This document shows, piece by piece, positions 1-6,700 of a stretch of 64,000 bases of DNA; the first letter of the stretch is position 1, and every line of letters begins with the position of its first letter. The DNA comes from Lachnospiraceae bacterium (GTDB lineage Bacteria > Bacillota > Clostridia > Lachnospirales > Lachnospiraceae), in assembly GCA_015057115.1 (NCBI GenBank), contig SVEZ01000007.1, positions 62,001 through 126,000 of the forward strand, given 5' to 3'. The position numbers and the translations under genes were made by a program. The notes beneath the pieces are model-generated. The model was not told the DNA's origin. It was given only the letters and a program-made list of their open reading frames with translations, and made no database searches.

Positions 1-524
1 CGGCTATCCAGGTTTCCTGTCGGTTCATCAGCCAACACAATGGTTGGTTTTCCGGAAAGCGCCCTCGCCAATGCCACACGCTGCTGCTGCCCACCAGACA
101 ATTGGATAGGCATGGCGAATTTTTTCTCATCTAAGTGCAAAAGCGTAAGAATCTCATCTATGGCTCTTTCATCCGGCTTCACGCCATCCAGCTTCATGGG
201 TAACACAATATTCTCATACACATTCAAAAGTGGCAGGAGATTGTAATTCTGAAAAACGAATCCAATTTTTCGCCGTCTTAGAATCGTCAACTCATCTCTG
301 GTAAGTCTAGAAATATCCTGCCCGTCAATCACCACTTCTCCTTCTGTTGGCGAATCCAATCCCCCAAGCATATTTAAAAGCGTTGACTTTCCGCTTCCGG
401 AAGTTCCCACAATCGCCAAAAACTCCCCTTTTTCAATGGACAGATTGACTCCGTCCAGGGCTTTTACCATGTTTTCTCCGGATCCATAATATTTTTTCAA
501 ATTCTTAACTGTTAAAATCTTCAT
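1..524 (-). CDS. ABC transporter ATP-binding protein (partial, 3' end outside window)
   Basis: This is the N-terminal 174 codons of an ABC ATPase of the MacB/LolD/BceA-like class. Walker A (GTSGSGKST) lies at residues 40-48, followed by a Q-loop (FQNYNLLP), the signature LSGGQQQRVALARAL and Walker B ending in ADEPTGNLDS. It should couple ATP hydrolysis to a membrane permease, which would lie beyond the left edge. The start ATG follows an AAAGGTGG ribosome site. The gene is directly downstream of a kinase/response-regulator pair, an arrangement typical of antimicrobial-peptide or cell-envelope stress exporters. The substrate cannot be read from the sequence. Confidence 0.93.
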   Translation of the reverse strand, partial: MKILTVKNLKKYYGSGENMVKALDGVNLSIEKGEFLAIVGTSGSGKSTLLNMLGGLDSPTEGEVVIDGQDISRLTRDELTILRRRKIGFVFQNYNLLPLLNVYENIVLPMKLDGVKPDERAIDEILTLLHLDEKKFAMPIQLSGGQQQRVALARALSGKPTIVLADEPTGNLDS

Positions 525-559
525 GTTGAACCACCTTTCTTTTTGTGGTTATAGAATAA

Positions 560-628
560 CAAAAGCTTCTTACGCAAATCTTTCTGAAAAGTGACAGTTT
601 CGACACTTTTCCACACCCGTAAGAAGCT
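560..628 (-). promoter_or_regulatory. Nested inverted repeat between kinase and ABC genes (terminator and/or operator)
   Basis: Outer arms AGCTTCTTACG/CGTAAGAAGCT (564-574 and 618-628) enclose a second dyad GAAAAGTG/CACTTTTC. On the minus strand the outer hairpin starts at the kinase stop codon and ends in TTTTGTT, like an intrinsic terminator. The inner dyad is placed like a response-regulator operator, and a weak TTGCGT-N18-TATAAC promoter follows. The likely job is separate, regulated expression of the ABC genes; this is inferred from position. Confidence 0.5.
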
Positions 629-1457
629 ATTCCTCCCGCAAAAGATACAACGCCACCGTTGTTCCTTTCCCTGTTTTCGATGTTATTTTCAAATATCCCT
701 GCTGCCTTCTTGCCACTTCTCTAGTCAGATAAAGCCCGATTCCAAGCCCCTTTTCTTTTGTCACATTACTTCCCCGGTAAAAACGACCGCACACCGCACC
801 CAGCTCTTCCTCCGGAATGCCGATGCCTTCATCTTTTACCCGAATACATACAAAACTTTCGTAGCCTTCCGTTTCCACTGCAATCTCGCTTCCGGCCTCC
901 GAATACTTCACCGCATTATGAAGCACGTTAAAAAGTGCCTCCTCTGTCCACTTCGCATCTGCCAAAACCGTTTCTTTTCCACAGGATATCTTCATGGAAA
1001 TCCCTTTATCCATAACCAGACCTTCCACTCGCTCACAAGCCCTCCGAAGGATATCTGTCACTTTCATTTTCTCCGGTTTTACACAAATGAGCTCCTGCTC
1101 CGCATAGGATGCCTTTAAGAGCTCCTTCACATGAAAAGACAATGTCTCCGCATTGTTTGCTATTTTATCTGCCAAGTTCGCATCCGGTTGCTCTTTGAGT
1201 TTTTCCTGCAAAAGCCCAGTATAAAGGGTTATATTGGCAAGAGGCGTCCGAATCTGATGTCCAATATCTGATATCAAACTTTTCACCATATCCCGCTCGG
1301 CCTCTGCCTGTTCCTGCCTTACGGAAACCATTTCCATAATCCGTTTTACACGGTCTGCAATGGCGGCGTCCATGGATTCATCGAACCGTTCCTCCACCGG
1401 CTCTCCCGCCAGGATCTTATCTAAGGTCTCCAAAAGCTGCTGGTATTCCTGTCTCAT
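627..1457 (-). CDS. Sensor histidine kinase, cytoplasmic (no membrane segment)
   Basis: This is a 276-residue kinase. HisKA carries GHQIRTPL with the phospho-accepting His near residue 67, followed by the N box (NVLHNAVKYSE), G1 (DEGIGIPEE) and G2 (GLGIGLYLTR) of the ATPase domain. No transmembrane helix is present, and the first ~60 residues look coiled-coil, so input must come through a partner, plausibly the ABC transporter encoded next. The start chosen is the ATG that overlaps the response-regulator stop (ATGA), preceded by AGAGGAAAA; an upstream in-frame ATG eight codons earlier lies inside the regulator gene. It is translationally coupled to the regulator. Confidence 0.9.
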   Translation of the reverse strand: MRQEYQQLLETLDKILAGEPVEERFDESMDAAIADRVKRIMEMVSVRQEQAEAERDMVKSLISDIGHQIRTPLANITLYTGLLQEKLKEQPDANLADKIANNAETLSFHVKELLKASYAEQELICVKPEKMKVTDILRRACERVEGLVMDKGISMKISCGKETVLADAKWTEEALFNVLHNAVKYSEAGSEIAVETEGYESFVCIRVKDEGIGIPEEELGAVCGRFYRGSNVTKEKGLGIGLYLTREVARRQQGYLKITSKTGKGTTVALYLLREE

Positions 1458-2152
1458 TTTTCCTCTGAAAAACATTCCCACTTATATCCTTTTCCATAAA
1501 CTGTTTTGATGTATTTCGGCTGTCTTCCATTATCCAGCTTCTCTCGAAGCCGTCGAATGCTTACCGAAAGCGCATTGTCTTCCACATACTCACTTCCATC
1601 GCCCCAAACCCAGTCAAGCATCCGCTCTCTTGTCACAATCCTCCCTGGATTGGATACTAACAGGTATAAGATTTTCTGCTCGGTCTTACTAAGTTCCACC
1701 ATCTGATTATCCTTGTAAAACTCCATGGCATCAAATCGGAAACAAAACTGTCCATCCTCATATACATGTCTTGCATCTTCTGCATTCCTTCGCAAAAGTG
1801 CGCGAACACGTGCCCGCAATACCATCAAACTAAATGGCTTGGTGATATAATCATCTGCGCCACTTTCTAGCCCCTTCACAATATCCATTTCCATATCTTT
1901 TGCCGTCAAAAGCGCAATCGGTGCTTTTATCACTGCCTTGACTTCCTTACAAAAAGCAAGGCCACTTCCATCTGGCAGGTTAATATCCAAAATCAGCAAA
2001 TCGAATCTGCCACTCTTTACCTCTTCTCTGGCTCTTGCGATGGAATCACAAAGCACGAATTCCATATCCTCTCCCTGTAGCGAAAGAGCAATGCCCTCCG
2101 CAAGATCTGCATCATCCTCAAGAATTAGGATTCGTTTTTTTATCGTTTTCAT
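1454..2152 (-). CDS. OmpR-family response regulator
   Basis: This is a 232-residue regulator. The receiver domain has the acidic pair near residues 13-14, the phospho-acceptor Asp at about 56 (LILDINLP), LLTAK, and the conserved Lys in ITKPF. The C-terminal winged helix (residues ~130-228) ends in the usual VYGKGYKW. It is expected to be phosphorylated by the overlapping kinase gene and to control the ABC transporter genes downstream. Its promoter contains a repeated TTCCCTATCAAAA, suggesting autoregulation. Confidence 0.94.
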   Translation of the reverse strand: MKTIKKRILILEDDADLAEGIALSLQGEDMEFVLCDSIARAREEVKSGRFDLLILDINLPDGSGLAFCKEVKAVIKAPIALLTAKDMEMDIVKGLESGADDYITKPFSLMVLRARVRALLRRNAEDARHVYEDGQFCFRFDAMEFYKDNQMVELSKTEQKILYLLVSNPGRIVTRERMLDWVWGDGSEYVEDNALSVSIRRLREKLDNGRQPKYIKTVYGKGYKWECFSEEK

Positions 2153-2216
2153 GTTGTCACCTTTTTCTATTCCTGTTCTTCCTCATTGGATATACATTTT
2201 ACTTTTGAATGTATCT

Positions 2217-2270
2217 ATGATACACTTTTGATAGGGAATTTTCAATAATTATTACATTTTTGATAGGGAA
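2217..2270 (-). promoter_or_regulatory. Response-regulator promoter with two direct repeats
   Basis: On the minus strand TTGAAA (2240-2245), a 17-base spacer and TATCAT (2217-2222) form a sigma-A-like promoter. The 13-mer TTCCCTATCAAAA occurs twice, in the spacer (2226-2238) and upstream of the -35 (2258-2270), offset by 32 bp or about three helical turns. This placement suits binding by the OmpR-type regulator; the protein-DNA link is inferred. Confidence 0.5.
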
Positions 2271-2318
2271 GGGCGTTTTACCGCTACAACTGCATGAACA
2301 TTTCGGAGGAATGACAGA

Positions 2319-2894
2319 ATGAAAAATCAATTGTTGTCGATATATGTACTTATTAGTGTGTGGGTTGTATTGCTCATTGCAAGTCAAATGTCGGGACTGG
2401 AACATCACTTATGCGGTGTAGGCATAAACCGGCTTTCGGGGCAGTTTTACCGCTACATAACGGCAACCTTTTTACATGTGAGCTGGATACATCTTCTTGC
2501 AAATTGCCTTGCTCTTTATTTTATTACTTTATATCTTGACGGAAAAATAAGCAACACAATGCTTACAACCATAGGAATTTTGGGTGCAACACTGACGAAT
2601 ATAGCTTTTTCCGTTGTATTTAAGGATGCTGAATATTTTTGCGGCGGTTCAGTGTTGGTTTTTTCAATCATCGGATTTATTTTGAGTATGCAACTCATGT
2701 GCAAAAATTGCGCACCTTTTCGATTGGGAACCTGGTATGGAAACTGGACCGTGGCTTATGCTGTTTTGAGCAATTTTGTTAACGGCGATATGCGATTTTT
2801 TGACCTTTCTTCGATTGTGTGTCATGGCATGTCTTTTACCGCAGGATTTCTTCTGGGCATAGTGCTTTTTTCCCTACAAATCTTCGGCATATAG
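2319..2894 (+). CDS. Rhomboid-family intramembrane serine protease
   Basis: This is a 191-residue, strongly hydrophobic protein with about six membrane helices. It carries the rhomboid hallmarks: HVSWIHLLANCLALY (His and Asn of the second-helix motif), GGSV as the GxSx catalytic serine (near residue 109), and CHGMSFTAGFLLG supplying the catalytic His with small-residue packing. It should cleave membrane-protein substrates inside the bilayer. The start follows GGAGG with 8-base spacing. It is a lone plus-strand gene facing the acetyltransferase genes. The substrate is unknown; the active site looks intact. Confidence 0.82.
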   Translation: MKNQLLSIYVLISVWVVLLIASQMSGLEHHLCGVGINRLSGQFYRYITATFLHVSWIHLLANCLALYFITLYLDGKISNTMLTTIGILGATLTNIAFSVVFKDAEYFCGGSVLVFSIIGFILSMQLMCKNCAPFRLGTWYGNWTVAYAVLSNFVNGDMRFFDLSSIVCHGMSFTAGFLLGIVLFSLQIFGI

Positions 2895-2920
2895 CAACAA
2901 TCTGGCAAAATGATTTCTGC

Positions 2921-2980
2921 CTGCATTTTTCAACCGAATAGTGCAACTACGTCTGCGTTTTTCGACCGAATAACGCAATA
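2921..2980. repeat. Two tandem 32-bp hairpin repeats between convergent genes
   Basis: Two copies of a CTGC(A/G)TTTTTC(A/G)ACCGAATA-type unit start at 2921 and 2953. Each is a dyad; the second is the better one, with GCGTT/AACGC and TTCG/CGAA arms. They fill most of the 94-bp gap between the rhomboid and GNAT stops and may act as a weak bidirectional terminator, though neither side has a real U-tract. Confidence 0.45.
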
Positions 2981-2988
2981 TACTTCTT

Positions 2989-3423
2989 CTAAAATTCCTT
3001 CACCATGAGAAATTCCCCCTCATCAATCTCCCCTTTGCTCACAAAGCCCAACTTTTCGTACATCTTCCTAGCCGGCTCATCGCCTTTTATATAGCTAAGA
3101 TATACTTTTCTATACCTTCCGTCATCTTCCATTTTCTGAAGTACCTGCCTTGCCGCCTCAATTCCAAAGCCTTTTCCCTGATACCGGGAGTCAATAAACA
3201 GCTGGCTAAACTCATACGCTTCCCATTCCGCAAAATCATGATACATCGCCATTCCCACCGGTTCTTCATCATTATATATAACAAATGCCTGACTCCCTTC
3301 TTCCCGGTAAGCCCACGCCTGCGCAAGAATGCCGGTTGGCGAAAACACAAAATCCTCTTGCTCTTTTTTCAATTGAAAATCTACCCTCCAGTTTCCCGGA
3401 GTTACTGTCTCTAGGTGTATCAT
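2989..3423 (-). CDS. GNAT-family N-acetyltransferase
   Basis: This 144-residue single-domain GNAT protein should transfer an acetyl group from acetyl-CoA to an amine of unknown identity. The acetyl-CoA loop is RYQGKGFGIEAA (an R/Q-x-x-G-x-G/A variant), followed by the terminal MYEKLGF. It is a close paralogue of the first half of the gene 2 bp upstream: the proteins share MI-LETVTP, AYREEGSQ, EEPVGMAMYH and QLFID-RYQGKGFGIEAARQVLQKME. It was probably produced by local duplication. Confidence 0.88.
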   Translation of the reverse strand: MIHLETVTPGNWRVDFQLKKEQEDFVFSPTGILAQAWAYREEGSQAFVIYNDEEPVGMAMYHDFAEWEAYEFSQLFIDSRYQGKGFGIEAARQVLQKMEDDGRYRKVYLSYIKGDEPARKMYEKLGFVSKGEIDEGEFLMVKEF

Positions 3424-3424
3424 A

Positions 3425-4354
3425 CTATTTCTTCTCCTTTTTCAACTCCATGAAAATATCCTCATCCGTCCTGTCATATTCCACAAAACCGCATTTCTGA
3501 TACACATGAAAAGCCCTTTCATTTTCAGGGTAAACCTTCAAAAAAATTCGTGTTAAGCCCAACACTTCAAATCCATATTCCACAATTCTATTTACTGCTT
3601 CTTTTCCAAATCCTTTATCCTGTTTTTCGGAGGTGATGGCAATGCCAAGTTCTCCCTCTGAACCTTTTACATCCATTAGCTCAATATTACCAATGAAGTC
3701 ACCGGTCTTCTTTTCCATCATGGAAAACATCGGCGCATGTTCTTCTAACTTACTCTTGATAAACTCCCGCTCCTGCTCATCTGTATAGGGTTCCGTTCTT
3801 CTTCCGATATATTTTCCCACATGCTCAATATCATTCACCATCATAAGATAATCCTGCAAAAGATCTTCCGATGGTTCTACATAATCTATATGCTCTGACT
3901 CAAATTGAGGCTTCAGTTTTTTTAGATTCTTCACCATAACAATCTCGTCTTCATCAGCCTCACCGGTATGCTCAAAGCCCAGCTTCTCATACATCTTTTT
4001 CGCAGCTTCATTCCCTTCTATGTAGCAAAGATAAACTTTATCGTACTTGCCATCTTCTTCCATTTTCTGAAGTACCTGTCTTGCCGCCTCTATTCCGAAG
4101 CCCTTCCCTTGATAACGACAGTCAATGAACAACTGACTGAAATCATACGCTTTCCACTCCGTAATTTCATGGTACATGGCCATCCCCACCGGCTCCTCAC
4201 CATTGTATATAATATAAACCTGACTTCCTTCCTCTCGATAGGCCCACGCCCTAGCAAGAATCCCCGTGGGTGGAGACACATATTCCTCCTGCTCTTCTTT
4301 CAATTGAAAATCAATTCTCCAGTTATCCGGAGTTACTGTTTCTAAACGAATCAT
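3425..4354 (-). CDS. Two-domain GNAT acetyltransferase
   Basis: This is a 309-residue protein. Residues 1-145 are a GNAT domain nearly identical in design to the downstream 144-residue protein. Residues ~150-309 are a second, different GNAT domain of the RimJ/RimL type (FIGNIELMD, KGFGKEAVNRIVEYGFE, VYQKCGF). The two domains could acetylate different substrates or form an internal dimer. The stop lies 1 bp before the next gene's start, so the pair is one operon. The start ATG is preceded by GAGAAAAGGAGAAGG. Confidence 0.88.
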   Translation of the reverse strand: MIRLETVTPDNWRIDFQLKEEQEEYVSPPTGILARAWAYREEGSQVYIIYNGEEPVGMAMYHEITEWKAYDFSQLFIDCRYQGKGFGIEAARQVLQKMEEDGKYDKVYLCYIEGNEAAKKMYEKLGFEHTGEADEDEIVMVKNLKKLKPQFESEHIDYVEPSEDLLQDYLMMVNDIEHVGKYIGRRTEPYTDEQEREFIKSKLEEHAPMFSMMEKKTGDFIGNIELMDVKGSEGELGIAITSEKQDKGFGKEAVNRIVEYGFEVLGLTRIFLKVYPENERAFHVYQKCGFVEYDRTDEDIFMELKKEKK

Positions 4355-4515
4355 GTCTTTCCTTCTCCTTTTCTCCGGACATCAGCCCAGCATCACTTCC
4401 ACCATTCTAACACAGCTCCAAACGTATCGACAATATAAAATCTCAAATGTGGCTTACACAAATTCCATTTTCATGAAAATTCATGTTCGTAACAGATACC
4501 CCTACCCGAATCACC

Positions 4516-5847
4516 CTAGAACGCAATCCCTCCCGGTGTCCGTGGATACGGAACCACATCTCGGATGTTTTCCACTCCGGTAATGTAGCGCATCAGTCGC
4601 TCCGTCCCCATACCAAAGCCACTATGCGGTGCGCTACCGTAGCGACGTAAATCCAAGTACCATCCGTAATCTTCTTCGCAGAGGCCGCATTCCCGGATAC
4701 GATCCTGCAACCGTTCCAACCTGTCTTCACGCTGACTACCCCCAACAATTTCCCCTATCTGCGGAAAAAGTAAATCCGTGGCAGCCACCGTTTCCCCATC
4801 CGGGTTTTGATACATATAAAACGCTTTCTGTTCCTTGGGGTAATCCGTTACAAACACCGGACGTCCAAAAATCACATCCGCCAAATACCGCTCATGCTCC
4901 GTCTGAAGCGGCGCCCCGGGATAAACCGGTGACTCAAAAGCTTCCCCGGATTTTGCAAGAAGTTCCATCGCTTCCTTATGGCTAATCCGTGCAAAAGGCT
5001 GAGAAATAGTTCCTCTTAGTTTCTCTAAAAGCCCCGGCTCAACGAAACGATCAAAGAAAGTCATTTCCTCCGCCGCTTCCTTCAGGCAGTAGGAAATCAC
5101 ACTTTTGCAAAAGCTCTCAACGAAGTGGATTAAATCCTCCAGGGTGCAAAAAGCAATCTCCGGTTCAACCTGCCAGAACTCCGCCAAATGTCTTGTAGTG
5201 TTGGAGTCTTCCGCCCGAAAGCTGGGACAAAAATCATAGACTTTCCTAAGGGACAATGCAAAAGCTTCTAAATGAAGTTGTCCCGTTACCGCCAGATAAG
5301 ATTCCTTCCCATAGAATTTCTCGGTTTTTAATCGAAAAACCTCCCCGGCACCTTCACCATCGCAGGATGTCATGATGGGTGTGTGAATCTGCACAAAACC
5401 CTCCTCATCCAAAAATTTTGTGATGCCGCGCATCATCACCGAATACACCCGGAATACAGAGGCGTACAGGTTTGTTCTTGGCCGTAGGTGCGGAATAGTA
5501 CGCAAAAACTCACTACTGTGGCGCTTCTTCTGAATCGGATAGGCACTGTCTGCTCCGCCGTATACGTGAATCACTTTCGCCTTTATTTCAAAAGGTTGCT
5601 TCGCTTCCGGTGTACAGGCAAGATCCCCGGTGACTGCCACACAGGAACCCACCCCAAAATCCAATTCCGCTAGTAGACTTCCGCTAGCCACCACTTGAAT
5701 CGGTTTCAAATACGTGCCGTCGGAAACCTCCAGAAAAGCTACTTCTTTGCCGATTCGCTTAGTCTTTACCCAGCCACTGACCGTCACTTCTTTTCCATCC
5801 AAAATCTGATACATGTCATAAAACATTTTTCCTGTTAACTGTTCCAT
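4516..5847 (-). CDS. asnS: Asparaginyl-tRNA synthetase
   Basis: This 443-residue class IIb aminoacyl-tRNA synthetase charges tRNA-Asn. It has an N-terminal OB-fold anticodon-binding domain (residues ~1-105, VTVSGWVKTKR) and then the catalytic domain: FLDEEGFVQIHTPIMT, FRAEDSNTTRHLAEFWQVEPE and, at the end, SGFGMGTERLMRYITG with NIRDVVPYPRTPG. HLAEFWQ and the closing motif fit AsnRS rather than AspRS or LysRS. The gene has a long leader with an Asn-rich leader peptide and a terminator; no T-box is present. The start follows AAAGGAGGAAAAGGCA. Confidence 0.95.
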   Translation of the reverse strand: MEQLTGKMFYDMYQILDGKEVTVSGWVKTKRIGKEVAFLEVSDGTYLKPIQVVASGSLLAELDFGVGSCVAVTGDLACTPEAKQPFEIKAKVIHVYGGADSAYPIQKKRHSSEFLRTIPHLRPRTNLYASVFRVYSVMMRGITKFLDEEGFVQIHTPIMTSCDGEGAGEVFRLKTEKFYGKESYLAVTGQLHLEAFALSLRKVYDFCPSFRAEDSNTTRHLAEFWQVEPEIAFCTLEDLIHFVESFCKSVISYCLKEAAEEMTFFDRFVEPGLLEKLRGTISQPFARISHKEAMELLAKSGEAFESPVYPGAPLQTEHERYLADVIFGRPVFVTDYPKEQKAFYMYQNPDGETVAATDLLFPQIGEIVGGSQREDRLERLQDRIRECGLCEEDYGWYLDLRRYGSAPHSGFGMGTERLMRYITGVENIRDVVPYPRTPGGIAF

Positions 5848-5874
5848 TGCCTTTTCCTCCTTTATTTAACCAAA

Positions 5875-5920
5875 ATAAAAAGACAGCCCACTCTCCATAA
5901 TAAAAAAGTGGTCTGTCTTT
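5875..5920 (-). terminator. Intrinsic terminator of the asnS leader (attenuator)
   Basis: Minus-strand arms AAAGACAG-A-CCACT (5920-5907) and AGTGG-G-CTGTCTTT (5892-5879) form a 13-bp stem with one A-G mismatch and a 14-nt loop, followed by TTTTATTTT. It lies between the leader peptide and asnS, so it would stop transcription before the gene unless its 5' arm is captured by the antiterminator. Confidence 0.85.
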
Positions 5921-5943
5921 AAAAATTCTAAAAGATAAACCAC
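5908..5943 (-). promoter_or_regulatory. Antiterminator hairpin of the asnS leader
   Basis: GTGGTTT (5943-5937) can pair with AGACCAC (5914-5908), and just inside it TCTTT pairs with AAAGA across one A-C mismatch, giving about 12 bp. The 3' side is the terminator's 5' arm, so the two hairpins exclude each other. The 5' side is also part of segment 4, which can instead pair with segment 2. Confidence 0.7.
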
Positions 5944-5991
5944 AGCAACCAGGCATCGGCCAATCGCTGTGGTTAGCAACTGACGATGCCT
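5938..5991 (-). promoter_or_regulatory. Switch segments 1-4 of the asnS leader (1:3 and 2:4 pairings)
   Basis: In minus-strand order: segment 1 AGGCATCG (5991-5984, overlapping the leader stop codon), segment 2 AACCACAGC (5974-5966), segment 3 CGATGCCT (5958-5951), segment 4 GCTGTGGTT (5946-5938). Segments 1:3 pair over 8 bp and 2:4 over 9 bp, both perfectly. A ribosome on the stop codon would cover segment 1 and leave 2:4 to form. A ribosome held at the Asn codons would leave 1:3 free to form, trapping segment 2 and releasing segment 4. Confidence 0.75.
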
Positions 5992-6034
5992 AAATATTAT
6001 TATTATTATTTGATAATAATACCATATAGCTCAT
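5990..6034 (-). CDS. Asn-rich leader peptide of asnS (14 aa)
   Basis: This short ORF reads MSYMVLLSNNNNNI and stops at TAG, with five consecutive AAT codons (6010-5996). AAGGAG precedes the ATG by about 11 bases, and the ATG sits about 30 nt after the predicted transcription start. Position, codon content, the overlapping switch segments and the downstream terminator all point to a control peptide that senses charged tRNA-Asn. The peptide itself probably has no function after synthesis. A second in-frame ATG at codon 4 is possible. Confidence 0.82.
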   Translation of the reverse strand: MSYMVLLSNNNNNI

Positions 6035-6071
6035 CTTTCAGAATTCTCCTTTTTGTTTGATATAATTTGTG

Positions 6072-6100
6072 ATTTTAACACTACAAATTGGATTTGTCAA
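6072..6100 (-). promoter_or_regulatory. Sigma-A promoter of the asnS leader
   Basis: TTGACA (6095-6100) and TAAAAT (6072-6077) are separated by exactly 17 bp on the minus strand. The predicted start near 6065 gives a leader of about 220 nt before asnS. Confidence 0.85.
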
Positions 6101-6108
6101 CCCGTTCA

Positions 6109-6489
6109 TTACTCTCTTACGCAGAAAAATTCTATTTCCTCCCCTAACGGTCCATAACAAAATGCCATCCTAATCGGAAGTTCCGGTGTGGAAGGAATCA
6201 CTCTGTCGTTCGGTTCCACAAACACTTCGTATCCAGCATCTTTTACCCTTTTAACCATTCCGTCCACATCATCCGTGGCGAGGGCAAAATGCCGTAAGGT
6301 TCCCCGCTGCATTACATTTGCTTCGTTATTAAACACCTCAATGTAACCATTTCCGGTATCAATCATGATTCCGGCTTCCCATTCCCGATAAATGGAAAGT
6401 CCTAACACCTCACAATAAAATACCATTACTTGAAAAAATTCTTCCTGCGTATTACACTTCATAGAAATGTGATGAATACCTTTAATCAT
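6109..6489 (-). CDS. VOC (glyoxalase/bleomycin-resistance) family protein
   Basis: This 126-residue single-subunit VOC protein opens with IKGIHHISMKC and ends with GPLGEEIEFFCVRE, giving the metal-ligand pattern of the fold (His near residue 6, HFALATDDVD in the middle, Glu near the end). Family members include lactoylglutathione lyases, dioxygenases and resistance proteins; the substrate here is not evident. The start chosen at 6489 overlaps the preceding regulator gene by 8 bp and leaves the normal domain length; the longer reading frame runs through that regulator. Confidence 0.82.
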   Translation of the reverse strand: MIKGIHHISMKCNTQEEFFQVMVFYCEVLGLSIYREWEAGIMIDTGNGYIEVFNNEANVMQRGTLRHFALATDDVDGMVKRVKDAGYEVFVEPNDRVIPSTPELPIRMAFCYGPLGEEIEFFCVRE

Positions 6490-6700
6490 TTCTTTCCTCT
6501 CCTTCCGTTTCTTCCCAAAATAATTCATCCAATGTTTTATGCAGTGCCTTGCAAATCGCAATGCACAGTTTAATGGTAGGATTATAGTCTCCCTTCTCTA
6601 TGGCATTGATGGTCTGTCTTGAAACCCCGACGGCATCCGCCAAGTCCTGTTGGGACATATCAAAATGCGCCCGGGCGGATTTCAATTTCAGGTTCTTCAT
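6482..6700 (-). CDS. Small XRE-family transcriptional regulator
   Basis: This 72-residue protein is almost entirely a Cro/C1-type helix-turn-helix (SQQDLADAVGVSRQTINAIEKGDYNPTIKL), followed by a short tail ending in LDELFWEE. This is the common stand-alone regulator type found beside a multi-pass membrane protein. Its start lies inside the upstream membrane-protein gene (about 41 bp overlap), preceded by AAGGAAAAAAAGG. It probably represses its own operon. Confidence 0.9.
   Translation of the reverse strand: MKNLKLKSARAHFDMSQQDLADAVGVSRQTINAIEKGDYNPTIKLCIAICKALHKTLDELFWEETEGEERND

Noticed and set aside
591-1118. 175-codon plus-strand ORF opposite the histidine kinase
   Set aside because: It is the antisense shadow of a gene with complete kinase motifs.
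5938-5991. Known small pseudoknot riboswitch or ribozyme (preQ1, SAM-II, HDV-like, pistol)
   Set aside because: The conserved bases of these classes, as far as I can recall them, do not match; the attenuator explanation accounts for all segments.
5848-6108. T-box riboswitch upstream of asnS
   Set aside because: The conserved AGGGTGGNACCGCG-type box and specifier stem are absent; the leader instead has an Asn-codon ORF and a different set of helices.
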